Source of the DNA: Amaranthus tricolor
Taxonomy: Eukaryota > Streptophyta > Magnoliopsida > Caryophyllales > Amaranthaceae
Assembly (NCBI RefSeq): GCF_026212465.1
Contig: NC_080060.1
Span: 18,501,326 to 18,565,325, forward strand
Length of the DNA: 64,000 nucleotides
Direction of reading: 5' to 3'
Numbering within the stretch: position 1 is the first letter of the stretch; the number at the start of each line of letters is the position of its first letter. The notes below the pieces were generated by a model. The model was not told the origin of the DNA and did no database searches. It saw only the letters and a list, made by a program, of their open reading frames with translations. Below, piece by piece: positions 30,787 through 41,490 of the stretch. The position numbers and the translations under genes were made by a program.

Positions 30787-31799
30787 TAAATCCTTTCAGA
30801 TTCTCCCCATGCAGCAATCATGGCTTTGCGAAAGTCGGTTTTGTTGAAGTTACCTTTGCTCTGCGATTTTCCAGAATCCCTTGCCTTTCCCTTGCCCTTT
30901 TCATTTTTCCACATTGGGCAGTCCTTGATGAAGTGCTCGGTACTTCCACATTTGTGGCATTCAAGGTTGGATTTTGTTCTTCTTTCCTTGTTATTTCTTT
31001 GATTAGAATACCTGCTGTTTATGAAGAACTTCTTCAATTTTCGTACCAGCATGGCAGCCTCCTCCTCTTTGCATTCTAATTCTTCATGTTCTGCTGCTGT
31101 CAGGGCCAGTCCCTTGTTTCTGGAACTGTCTACTGTTCCCAAATGTAATTCATGTGTTATTAGGAAACCAGCCAACTCTTCCAGATTAAATTTTGTAAAA
31201 TCTGTAAACTCCTGGATGGCAGTAACCTTGGCTCTCCAGTGTTTATCTTAAGGGAGGCTCCTTAGGATTTTCCTTACTTGTTCATCGGTGGGAATTATTC
31301 TTTCAAGAGAGACAAGTTCGTTTGTGATGTTAGTGAACCTTGTAAACATCTCTTAGATGCTTTCTCTTGGTTCCATAACAAACTTTTCATACTTAGACAT
31401 CAACAAGTCTATCTTGGAACGTTTTACTTCACTTGTTCCATCATGGGTAACAGCCAGCAGGTCCCTAGCAGATTTGCACCCCATTATGCGGTTATGTTCG
31501 TTTGGTCCAAGACCACAGTGAAGCAATTTGATGGCAAGAACATTTATTTCCATTTTCTAAAAATCTTCTTTTTCAAATTCGGTTATAGGTTTGGGAATAA
31601 TTTTGTTATTGGAGTTTGTAGTAGTTACCTCAAAGTAACAAATTTCGATGACTCTCCAAACTTGATAATTTTCTGCTTTGATGAAGATCTCCATCCGATT
31701 CTTCCAGTACGTATAGAATTTTCCATTAAACAAGGGTGGCCTTTGAGTAGAGTACCCTTCTGCCATTCGCTCGTTCATAAATGACATCTCTAGGAACAC
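30787..31799 (-). pseudogene. gag: SIRE-like gag of element 2, C-terminally deleted
   Basis: The segment 31799-31557 carries the start MNERMAEGYSTQRPPLFNGK and keeps Trp at the codon that is TAG in element 1. A stop near 31557 and another break near 31353 interrupt the capsid-like region (CGLGPNEHNRIMGCK). The 31175-30756 frame has the acidic linker and an intact knuckle CHKCGSTEHFIKDC. Just after a GES motif it jumps into integrase sequence, so the second half of gag, the protease and the integrase N-terminus are deleted. Confidence 0.83.
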
Positions 31800-31840
31800 C
31801 AGGATTTTGTCCTCAGGGTTTCCTGATCAACTGGGAACAG

Positions 31841-31855
31841 GGCTCTGATACCAAT
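31841..31855 (-). other. Primer-binding site of element 2, tRNA-iMet type
   Basis: The minus strand reads TTGGTATCAGAGCC after the LTR end, the standard plant copia site without mismatch. Confidence 0.92.
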
Positions 31856-33367
31856 TGTAGACTGAGTTAGAGATGGTAACAGCAACAACTGGGGGGGGGT
31901 GAATTGTTGTTGTTACAACTTTAAGCGTTTTTGCCCTGTTTTTGCGGAATTAGATTAAAGAAAAAAAACTTAAACTTAGAGCGAAATAATGAAAAAGACA
32001 ACACGATTCTTACGTGGAAACCCTCTAAGCCTAAATAGAAGGAAAAACCACAACCCCACGGGATTTATAAACTCTTCACTATGTTTAAGGCAACTCGTTA
32101 CAATTAAATTAAACACCTTGCTTCACTCGAAGCATTCTCCACTAAGACAACTTCTCTCTCCAATTGCTTCACTCAAAGCAACTCTCTTAGCTTCACTAAA
32201 AGCTAATCTCTTCACAAGCTTCACTAAAAGCTATCTAATCCTCCCCTAGACTCACCCAAGTCTAGTTACAATTACTCTCTCAAAAATCCTTACTCAAGGA
32301 CAAAATTCTCTGAAAATAAAATCAATGAGTTGCACAAGAAAATATGGTAAGTTGATTTGCTATTTTTAGAACAAAATATTTCTTGTTGATTTTCCAAAAA
32401 TCACGTATGAAATCAAAAGCACATACGAAGGCATACAATGAGGAATAGCTGAAAGCCTCTATTTATAGGATCAATTTCCCTACTAAAAAGCAGGTAACTA
32501 CCCACCATTCCCTTATCCCAAATAATCAGGAGAATAAAATGGATCTCAATTAGTAAGGTCAATCATACGGTTATTGCCTTAATCCCATGGAAAAATAGTT
32601 GTACATTTGATTAAATCAAAGTCACGCTTTCCTTAATATTAGCTACCGTTTCCTTTTACTAACTATAGGAAAGTCGGTTATTGTTCCCCTTTTTACTAAA
32701 AATAGGCAACCTGGTTACACAGTTCCCTTTTTCCTAATTTCGGCTGCTGTACCTTTTACTAATCTTAGGCACGGTTACACTTAGTTAATAATAGGAACGG
32801 TTACCTATTTACTAATATTAGGGACGGTTATTCAAATAATAACTAAGGATCCCTTAAAATCAGCTGTTGTACCCTTTTCCTATATTTAGTCAATTTGGTT
32901 ATTCACTTAATATAGACCCTAAAATAAAGGCTTATAAAAAGTGTTTTAGAAAACCATACGTCAAGTATTTTTAGAAGATATTTTGCCAATTAACTTTAAT
33001 AATTAATTAATGCAACAAATTAATTTTAATTAATACATCAACTAAAAATAGAAAATATAATTATAATCAGAATTTCAGCGGACGTATTATTCTCACTTCA
33101 ATCTGGGAACAGTATACGGTATCCAAATTCTAGCAGTGTTAGATCATCAAACTTGGGAACAGTAGACCTCCTGTCCACATTTGACATCCTAAGCGATATA
33201 CCTCTTCTAACTTCTTTGGATTCCTTTGACGAGTATATGTTCATAGACCAAGTCATAGGTACCATCAACGATCTTAATCACGACCGGATATTGACCTGCA
33301 AACAATCTCTAAAAATACATTCGTTTATATAAAGTGTAGTCATCATCAAAACCTAAGAGGTCCAACA
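31856..33367 (-). repeat. 5' LTR of element 2, 1512 bp
   Basis: Plus-strand ends are TGTAGACTGAGTTAG and GAGGTCCAACA. A G run at 31891-31899 (TGGGGGGGGGTG) replaces the AGAGGGGG of other copies. A TATA box (CTATTTATAGGATC on the plus strand) lies near 32458. Hairpin motifs AGCTTCACTAAAAGCT lie at 32189-32204 and 32217-32232. The right flank AAAAT is the TSD. Confidence 0.92.
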
Positions 33368-33372
33368 AAAAT

Positions 33373-33551
33373 AATTATAATACAACCCTTAAGTAATTGT
33401 CCTTTCACCCTCTATAACTTTTCCCACTTACACCTTCACGTCATATCACTCACTCACAACCGTCACACCACTTTACTCACTAAACACCATAAAATCGTCA
33501 CTCTCATTCATCTTCTTCAACACATCTTCTTCTTCACCTTCCTAAGTCACC
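33373..33551 (+). other. Pol-env spacer of element 1, right half
   Basis: This non-coding, pyrimidine-rich leader ends in TCTTCTTCACCTTCCTAAGTCACC just before the env-like ATG. It continues the sequence interrupted at 22775. Confidence 0.65.
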
Positions 33552-35239
33552 ATGAATACTCCAAAAGCTAACTCCTCATCAAGGAAAAGAAACAAGAAGA
33601 CGCCAAAAGTAAAAGAACCTAAGCCATTAAAGTTTGTTCATCCTTCCCTAATGATTACTTTACCACTATCCTTTTTATCCGAACCCAAAAAATCTGACCC
33701 ATCGAGCTCTTCAACCATGCATGGTGGATCAAAACGACAAAACACTACAACCAAAAAGGGATCATCATCCAGACCATAAAAGAAAATCAAGACTGTTGAT
33801 CCAAACAATCCTAAGGAAATTGCAAAACAAATGTCAGTAGGATTTGGTCTTGATAAATACTGGTATGACTCTACTCCCTTTCCTCAATTACACGCCATTA
33901 TTAAAAATCAACGTTGGGAAACCCTAATGACTGATTTTTGCTATAACCCAATCTATCCCACCCTAATGCGTGAGTTTATTTCTAACTTTTCAATTGATAA
34001 TGGAATCTGTTCAAGTGTTGTCAAAGAAATTAAAATTGAGTTTAAATGTATGATGCTTGGTGAGTCGTTTGAAGTTCCAGCTGTAGGTTTCGATACGTAT
34101 CATGTTGGTTCTAAGATCGTTTTTTCAGGAATCAATGAGAAAACAGTGTTAAAATTCTTGGAGATTAATGAAAAGAAAGGTAGAATTAGTCACAACACTC
34201 TGTCCCCACTACAAAAATTGCTCTGCAACATTGCTCGAAGATTCATTTTGCCACGCAATTTCAAGTGTAACGAAGTAAATCTTCGTGATGCAACCTTAAT
34301 CTATTGCTTAGCCAATCACATCAAAATCAATCTTCCTTCTTTGATGATTTCACATTTATCTGATTGCATAGAAATGAAATTTATGGTAGGATATGGATGA
34401 TTGTTGACATGAATTTTTAAGAAATTTGGAGTCCCGTTGGACGGCCTACAGTTCCCTATGAGTGCAAAAACTAAAATAGGTGTAAAATGTCTTACCAACT
34501 TGCACCTTAAAGTATTAAATAAAGGAATTTTGGAGGAAGCCTCCAATAAGGATGTAGAGGAAGAAAAGGAGAGGGAGAAGAAAAACAATAGGATGAGGAA
34601 GAAGAAAAAGAAAAAGAAAAAGAGGATCAGAAAAATAATGAGGAGGATCAGGAGCCTATTCCCACTGCCACCAATGATGAGGCAAAAATTGTTTCAAAAG
34701 GGGAACAGGGAGAAGCTGTAAGTGAGGGGAAAACTTCAAAGGAAGAGGAAGGTGAGGACCTTGATGAATATGATTCAAGTGATGAGGAAGTCAGGATACT
34801 AACAAAGAAGAAGCCCTTAGTGACACAAGGAAAAAGTATTAGGCTGGCTTCTAAACGGAAACGTCCAGTAGTCACTTTAGATGATAACTCCTCCATACAC
34901 ACCTATCATGAGCCTAAACAAACAACACCTCCTTCACCAAAACCTAACACACCACCTTCACCTATTCCTTCTACATCGCCACCAACCACTACACCTAGTT
35001 CACCAAGTCTTGGCCTTACTGGATATGCTAATCCTGCAGTTCCTGCAGCCCTCTCAAATCCTATCCTCAATAAATTGCAGGTTCTTCAGTCTCAGTTTCA
35101 CTCTTTCCAAGATGAGGTTCGTGTCATCTTTGCATCACTCACTAATCAGCTTACACAAATGAAGACTCGTCTCAATGCCAAGCTTGATACAGTAGAGGTG
35201 CAGACTGAATATATGGACGAAGATGAACCTGCTGCTTAA
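33552..35239 (+). pseudogene. Env-like third ORF of element 1
   Basis: The ATG at 33552 gives MNTPKANSSSRKRNKKTPKV, a basic N-terminus. A TAA at 33777 and TGA codons at 34398 and 34410 interrupt it. Between them lies the uncharacterised plant transposon-type domain (GFGLDKYWYDSTPFPQL, LMREFISNFSIDNG, RDATLIYCLANHIKINLPSL). A Lys/Glu-rich segment with a frame change (34550-34720), a basic stretch (RLASKRKRPVVTLDD), a Pro/Ser/Thr-rich segment (TPPSPKPNTPPSPIP) and a coiled-coil-like C-terminus (LNKLQVLQSQFHSFQDEVR) follow, ending at the TAA at 35239. SIRE-lineage elements are known for an env-like ORF here. I see no convincing membrane segment, so any envelope role is unproven. Confidence 0.75.
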
Positions 35240-35760
35240 TCCATCTTATTACTATACTTCTCTTATGATGCTTCACTTATCAAACAAACAATTTATTTTA
35301 GTTTTGGGTTTACCAATCTGTGTACATGTTTTAATTTGATACTCTTTTTAAATTGCTGCTCTTATGGTCTGTGACATTTAAATTGTTGCATATTTAGACT
35401 GCATCATTTAGTATTTGCTTTTCATCACTACTTATACTTGCTTACCTTCTTTTACTATACATATATTTATAGTGTTGTGGTTTGAATGCTCCTCTCCTTT
35501 TTGAATGATGTCAAAAGGGGGAATAATTGCACAAACTTAAAAGGTATGCTTGTTATGACTTCGCGCTTATTGTGTTGCCTAAAGAAAGTAGTATGCTCTG
35601 ATGCAAGATAAAATGCTCTGATATACAAGATATAAAACGCTCTGATTTACTTAATGTTCTAATCAGTATACTCTGATATGCTCCAACATATTCTAAATGT
35701 AATACTCTGAAACTTAAACTCAAGATTGAAATCCGAAAGTTAGAAATTAGAGACATGCAA
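35240..35760 (+). other. 3' untranslated region of element 1 with purine-rich tract and CTCTGATA repeats
   Basis: A purine tract (AAAAGGGGGAATAA at about 35513-35526) follows TGATGTC, a context familiar after the env-like ORF of SIRE-type elements. No LTR follows it directly. From 35590 to 35710 the words TGCTCTGAT or TACTCTGAT recur five times at 18-35 base spacing. The similarity to element sequence then ends, and the 3' LTR is missing. Confidence 0.5.
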
Positions 35761-35761
35761 A

Positions 35762-36587
35762 TATAAAATATTAAAGTATAAAACTAAAAAACTAGGGTTT
35801 GATTAACTAGGGAAAGCTTAAGATTCAATCTGATGACGTGTTTAATGTAAAGAAAGCATAAAAGGCTTAGCATAAAGTTTTCTACAGAAAATAGGGTATA
35901 TATATACCCTCTAAACAAAGGGATTAAAAATCCCTAAAAGCCCCTTGAGGATTGGCTTGAGAAACAAAAGAATCTCGTAAAAATAAGCCTCATATGCCCG
36001 AATGCAACGGTGATTCAGTCGAATCTCAGAAAAGCCACAAAATCGCTACAGTACGAACATGGTCATTCGAGCAAATGGGAATGTGGTTCGCACAATTTGA
36101 TGCTCATTCGACCGAATGAGTTAGAGATTCGGCCTTATCAGAGAATTTGAGCAACAAGTGCTGCATGCCTCTATTTGACCGAATAGGAATGACATTCGAC
36201 TAAATGTACTATGCTTCGACCAAATGGGAGTGAAATTCACCCAATACAACGTGTGAAGAATTGGCCTGGAGTATGAAATATCCATTCAACCGAATCGACT
36301 GAAGATTCGGTTGAATCAATACATGTTCCCTGCTTCACAAATTCTTTAAGGTGTCTAATAGCTTTTGAACTTTGTAGGGCCTTCGGAGAAGTGTCAATGT
36401 GCATGCCAAAGCCTCAAACACATGGAATCGATGCCTTCGAAAACACCTAAAACAACCATTAATTAAAAGCCAAGAACAAGGTAAAATCACGTGTAATATG
36501 CATAATACAAATTGAAAAAATGTGAGACTTGACATTAAAACAGAGTTGTAAACGTGCTCGAAAATGAGTACATCAGATATTACGACT
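35762..36587 (-). repeat. Gypsy LTR-like fragment with ATTCGACCGAAT dyads
   Basis: A TATATATATA stretch (about 35899), dyads such as ATTCGACCGAAT at 36106-36117 and ATTCGGTTGAAT near 36313, and a GAAGTGTC...AAAGCCTCAAA segment occur in the same order and orientation as in the 2.86-kb units at 43500-43930, but strongly diverged. It appears to be the LTR/promoter part of a related gypsy family. Ends are not defined. Confidence 0.5.
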
Positions 36588-37107
36588 TAGTGATAGCCAC
36601 AGGGCGAGTTATCGAGAATCGAACCAGTCTTGAACCATTGAATTGTTAAGGTTTCAATAAAAATTTCTAACAAACTAGTGGAACTATTGGCTGAAATTGG
36701 CTCGCAGAATTGCAAACCATTAAGGTTCTAGTCCATTTTCTCCCTCTATTTCTATCAATCATCTTTATTATTATTTTATCTTTTTTTATTAACTTTATTC
36801 TTTTTCATTATTTTTAGCAAATATTCTAATAACGATTGACAAGAAATAAATTTTGATAATATCAACAATGGTATGTCCACATTATTATAGTACTTTATAT
36901 GATTTTTTATATTTATATTTAAAGCAAAAAAAATAATCAAACTGATCGATGGTCTAGCAGGCCCAACCCAAAAGTTGAAATATTAGGTAAGAAACCGTCT
37001 AGAACTCGCCTGGAATCAAAATCGAATGGTCCAAATCAGGTTCTAGTTTTTAGAACCGGAACCAAAAAGAACCGGAACCGGAGTAACCCGTACCGTGGCC
37101 ATCACTA
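36588..37107. mobile_element. Non-autonomous hAT element (MITE), about 520 bp
   Basis: The left end TAGTGATAGCCACAGGGCGA and the right end, read inwards, TAGTGATGGCCACGGTACGG match at about 20 of 25 positions. Subterminal GAACCGG and GAATCGAACC words are typical of hAT. The flanking 8-mers TTACGACT and CTACTAGT agree at 5 of 8 positions, so the TSD is degraded. There is no coding capacity. Confidence 0.75.
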
Positions 37108-37179
37108 CTACTAGTATATTCGACTTGGAATCTTGTCAATTTTAATGCATGTGTATTTTTGCAGTATTCTTATTTGAAT

Positions 37180-37495
37180 TAGTGAAGGTAAAATAAGCCA
37201 ACGGATATAGTATGCTCTCCTCCATACTCATACCCACCAACCTACCAACCATGGCAAGTATAATTTTCATCCCCATATTTGCCCATCTATGTGTGCGTTT
37301 ATTTAAACTCATTCCCATCCACTTTGAATATGGGGCATGTAAGACTTTATACACACAACTTACCCGCTAGTCATGTTGTATAAGACTTTTCATATCCATA
37401 CCCACCGACTACCCACTAAATTCATACTCGTATCCGTCCCAACAAGGGTGAATACTATGCGAAACTCATTTAATTTAACTCGCATGTCATCTCTA
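37180..37495. mobile_element. Non-autonomous hAT-like element, 316 bp, TSD ATTTGAAT
   Basis: ATTTGAAT lies at 37172-37179 and 37496-37503. The ends are TAGTGAAGG and, read inwards from the right, TAGAGATGACATGCGAG, sharing a TAGNGA start. Subterminal words such as ATACCCACC and ACCCACTAAATTC recur. There is no ORF of note. The 37108-37171 flank is unique AT-rich DNA. Confidence 0.6.
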
Positions 37496-37595
37496 ATTTG
37501 AATTAGTGTGTTTTACCAGCTTGTTGAATATTGACTTTTTAAGTGTGGACTCTTACCATTAGATTAAAGCCTTTTTATAAGCCAGTTGCAGTCTC

Positions 37596-37841
37596 TTGGC
37601 AGCCCTAATCTATTGCACAGTCCATTTTGGTGATGACACTCTTCCTGACATAGTAAATGTTTTTGTTCTTCCAGGGAGCATCTTGATTGAGATATTAAAT
37701 ATGGACGACTTGTCTTCCAGAAATCTAAGGATTACGCGCCTTGCAAGGAAATTTCATCTTTGCAGGTCATCAACCAAACTTTTTGTTATGCTTGGAAGCT
37801 CGAGAGAGTTCTGTGATGAAGTAGCTGGAAATAGGTTTTAA
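37596..37841 (+). CDS. Unrecognised ORF, 81 aa, possible host gene exon fragment
   Basis: The ORF starts MAALIYCTVHFGDDTLPDIV, continues LPGSILIEILNMDDLSSRNL and ends REFCDEVAGNRF. Composition is globular, without low complexity. It is preceded by an acceptor-like TTTATAAGCCAGTTGCAG and lies in otherwise unique DNA between MITEs. I know no family for it. It may be a captured or decayed exon of a cellular gene, or chance. 37842-38083 shows nothing else. Confidence 0.25.
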   Translation: MAALIYCTVHFGDDTLPDIVNVFVLPGSILIEILNMDDLSSRNLRITRLARKFHLCRSSTKLFVMLGSSREFCDEVAGNRF

Positions 37842-38083
37842 TAGTTTGTATAAATTTTGTTCTTCATTTTATCAATGTCTTTGCTTATTCAAATTGGTGT
37901 AGATCTCTTTTAAAATTTTTATTTATTTGTCACCAAAATTTTTCAAGAACTTTCTTATCAAGCAATCGCCTCGTGTTTTGTTAATACACATTTTTTGTTC
38001 ATTGCGAGTGTAGGCGTGCTGCCATTTGGTTTTAACACTCTGATCACACAAGATCTTCTTGGATTTTGGAGGAAGGTTAGCCC

Positions 38084-38382
38084 TTAACGGTAAGGAAGGT
38101 AAGGGAATGAAGAGAAAGGAAGAGGACAGTTAAGGAGAGAGAGTGCACTTGTTTGTTTAAGATGGAAGGGATGGGAAAAGAAAGGAAAATGCGTGTTTTT
38201 GAATCTTTCAACTTTAAGCGATATTGTATTCTTAAAAAAAATTTATTCATTTCTTTCCTTCCAAACCCCTCCCCTACAAATCCCTCCCCTCCCTTTTTGT
38301 TTTCCAAACAAAGGATCGTCCATCCTTCTAAATCTATCTCTTTCCTTTCTCTCCATTTTTCTCAATCCAAACCAGTTTTAAT
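38084..38382. mobile_element. Foldback MITE, about 299 bp, TTAA at both ends
   Basis: The left half is purine-rich (GGAATGAAGAGAAAGGAAGA near 38104) and the right half pyrimidine-rich. The right arm (CTCTTTCCTTTCTCTCCATT near 38337) is the reverse complement of the left arm with few mismatches. The outer ends read TTAACGGTAAGGA and, from the right, TTAAAACTGGTTTGGA. TTAA could be a target duplication or part of the terminal repeat. Confidence 0.65.
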
Positions 38383-38419
38383 TGTCTTCATGTACTTTTT
38401 TTAACTAGTTTAGTTTTTA

Positions 38420-41130
38420 AGTGTGTCTTAGGTATACCCAGTTTATTTGCCTTTGAATAAGAACCATGTTGGGCATAGAACATGCCTTTAGGTTCTTTTA
38501 AAAATTCTTTGTAAAGGTCCCTAAAGTCCTCATGCTCTACATATTGTTCTTTGATCATTTCAAATCCCTAGACTTTGGCTTCTAGTAAAGCTAAAGGGTG
38601 TTTTCTTCCACAAAGAGTATTTGCTATTATTAGTCTTTACAGTTTTATACTAAGCTCAAAAATTTAAGGTTTGTAAAAGTTCTACCCATGTGGCCTGCGT
38701 ACTGTTAAGTTTCTTCTGGGCATTAATATTTTAAGAGATTAATGGTCTGTGTGTAGTGTGAAAGGTTGGATTTTTTATTAGTAAGACCAATGTTATAAGG
38801 CTTTTATCATAGGATAAAATTCTTTTGTCATAGGTATAGTTCATCCGACTTATGTTCCATTTTTTAAAAATTTCTCAATAAAATAAGCTATTGGTCTACC
38901 CTCCTGAATCAGAATTGCCTCTATCCTAGTGCCACTACTACTACATTCAAATTATAAAGGTTCATTAAAGTCAGGCAACTATAGAGCTAATGGTCTTCAC
39001 ATAGTCTCCTTAATTAGTTCAAAGCATTTTGTGCTTTCAGTGTCTAACTAAAATTTCCTTTCTTTGTGCATGGTGCTGAATTTTTTTAAAAATAAGCTAA
39101 ACCATGGAAAGATCGTACTTGGGTGATATTACTAGGGATCGAACATATCCTAATTGCTTTTATTTTAGATGGATTTTTCCTTGATTCCATCCCTTCTTAT
39201 AATAAATCCTAGGTTACTTACTTCTTGCATTAGAAAGGTGCATTTCTCTAGCTTTCCATACAATTGTTGTCTCAATACTTCAAATATTTTTCTAAGATGT
39301 GATATATTTTTTCTAGTTGTCTACTGCGAATCCGAACTTCATTAAGGTAAACCACATTGAATCTACCCCAAAAAGATCTTAACACCTTATTTATTAATCT
39401 TATAAAGGTACTTGGTGCTCTTGTTAATCCAACAAGTATGACTAACCAGTCATACAACTCATGTTTTGTCTTAAAGGATGTCTTCCATTCAACACCTTCC
39501 TTTCACCCTAATCTAATGATATTCACTTCTTAGATCTAACTTACTAAACCATTGAGCTCTAGTCAACTTATCCATCATATGATCTATTACGTATTGGAAA
39601 TTTGTATTTGATGGTGATATTTTTCACACTTTGGCTTCTAAAACACATTCTTTATGTCCCATCCTTCTTAGGGACTATTAGTGGGTACAACACATGGACT
39701 AAGGCTCTCCCTAACATAACCTTTCTTTAGTATAACTTCCTCTACTTGTCTTTGCAATTTTTTTGCTTTGAATGGATTGGATGTATAAGTTAGTTACGTT
39801 AGGTAGTGTGGCCCCTAAGATTAAATATATTTGGTGGTCAATGCCTATAACAGCTGGTAATCCCTTAAGTAGGTTTTTAGAAAACACTTCAAAATGTTTT
39901 TATATCATATGTTTTACCTCCGAAGAGATAGAGCTATCCACTTGGCATACTTCCTTTTTGAACAACAAGACTTCGTCGTTGTTCATAACTCTCTCTCACA
40001 AGTTCTCCTAATTAACAAATGTAGGGGTGTTTCTATTTTGGGGGAGGTATAGTCTTATGAGGAGGTAGAGGCAATAGATCTTGCAACTTTCCTTCATGCC
40101 TGAGTGTGTGGATGTTATAATACCCATTATGAGTGGTCCTCCTATCATATTGCTAAAGTATTCCTAAAAGAACATAATAAGCATCCAAATCTAATACATC
40201 ACATAAACCTAGTGTTGATAAGATCCTATAAGAAAGTTAACCCAATATTGTTTATTCACAGATCCTATAAGATAAGATCCAACCACTTAAGCTTGTAAAG
40301 GTAAAAGGGTGGGATTTGGTATTCAACTTCAGTTCCTGAAATAAATTGTAACTAACACAATTAGATTCATTTCCCCTATCTATAATAAATAAACACACCT
40401 TATCTTTTATTTTTGCAGTAGTCCTACGTGCCACATAATTTAGGAGTCTTGTCTTATGTGCTAGTTTCTGCCGTATTTTTCTTACTAGAGTACTAATGTC
40501 AAAGCATGATTGCCAACTACTTGAGCTATAAGGTTTGGGGTGAGTACAATTTTTTTTTCCTCTCAAGTCTTTCCTTAATCCTTCTATGACTTTGCCCCAC
40601 TTTCATAAATTATGGCTCATTTTTGTCACACAACAAAGAGAACTTCTCTAATTCTTGGATACGTTCTAACGCTAATCTTACTCCATGATTTGACGTATTT
40701 CATTGGACTAATAGTTGTTGCTTGTAGGTAGGGACTAGGGAGCACATTCTTTCTCCTTAAGTGTTTCTTAAGTTTTTCCCAGGCTACCCCTTTCTTCCAT
40801 TCTTTGTTTCTGGATTCCTTTTCACCAAACTAGACAAAGATTATAGTAAGTTTATTTTTGGTCAATTCGTACTGTCTGGTGAGGTGTCTTTGAATTCGAA
40901 GTATCTATCAATGTTAAATTCCCACTCAATATAGCCTTCTGGATTGAGTGAGTGTCCATCAAAATCAGGTATTTCAACCTCAACTGTCCTGTCTTTAGGA
41001 TTTTGGTTTATATTTGGTTTAAGATTTTGATTTGATCTGTCTAGGTTGTGTATGCCTGCATTGGCCAAGTCTTCGGCTAGACATTAGACCATGTTGGTTA
41101 GAATCAAAAATCTTTCTTCCATATCCATGA
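38420..41130 (-). pseudogene. Ty3/gypsy gag-pol remnant: gag, protease, RT, RNase H, integrase start
   Basis: Gag starts near 41128 (MDMEERFLILTNM, a stop, then VEVEIPDFDGHSLNPEGYIE at 41068-40862). Protease is at 40566-40252 with LFIIDRGNESNCVS, where the usual D-G is D-R. RT is at 39457-39272 (YDWLVILVGLTRAPSTFIRL, and YLNEV in place of YFDD). RNase H-like text lies near 38930-38640 (RPIAYFIEKF, FTLHTDH), and the start of the integrase zinc-binding region lies near 38600-38420. Protease, RT, RNase H, then integrase is gypsy order. Stops are frequent in every part, so it is an old copy. It is not the source of the 2.86-kb array by any similarity I can see. Confidence 0.75.
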
Positions 41131-41490
41131 CACAAAATGCAATTTAGTGATAACCCAATTAATTTAACACAAACCTGACCCTTAAGCAAATTTTCACAAA
41201 AATAGATTAGTGTGTGATCTATGTTTCACCAAATAACAAATTTGTATGTAACATCAAAAGAATGATGAAGTTTGATACCCAAATTCTACCATAACAAAAT
41301 ACATGTATTTTTTCTTAAGCTTGTTAATCTTTCTTCAATTAGTTAATTGTCCCTTCTTCTAACCTTGTTGTGATACCAATTTGCACCGAGTTAGCATCAA
41401 AGATGCCTCTAGCAGCAACTCAAAAATTCCTTTCCAAAAGTTATCCTCAACAAGATTCAAGACAAAGGACATGGGAGAACATATGGGAGA
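41131..41490 (-). repeat. 5' leader, primer-site-like sequence and LTR stub of the gypsy remnant
   Basis: The minus strand has TTGGTATCACAACAAGG at about 41385-41368, a tRNA-Met-like primer site in the right place upstream of gag. To its right, from about 41386, lies an LTR-like stub that is cut off at 41491 where the tandem array begins. The sequence at the edge repeats itself (ATGGGAGAACAT twice). Confidence 0.5.

Larger units (their letters stand above)
22776..33367 (-). mobile_element. SIRE/Maximus-like copia element 2, nested in element 1, TSD AAAAT
   Basis: The order from right to left is 5' LTR (33367-31856), primer site, gag, pol, spacer, env-like ORF and truncated 3' LTR (23160-22776). 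The flanks are AAAAT at 22771-22775 and AAAAT at 33368-33372, a perfect 5-bp TSD, which fixes both ends. Two later insertions lie inside it: a hAT element (23758-25971) and a solo LTR (26556-27872). Two deletions are visible: one from gag into integrase, and one joining the env-like ORF to the last 385 bp of the 3' LTR. Net of insertions, about 7.1 kb of the element remains. Confidence 0.9.

Noticed and set aside
35513..35526. Polypurine tract marking the 3' LTR start of element 1
   Set aside because: No TGTTGG-type LTR follows. Similar tracts occur earlier in the 3' untranslated region of SIRE-type elements, so it does not define the element end.
37172..37508. 12-base direct repeat TTTGAATTAGTG as a 12-bp target duplication
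   Set aside because: An 8-bp duplication (ATTTGAAT) with TAG-starting ends fits hAT better. The extra TAGTG match is explained by the element's own left end resembling the flank.
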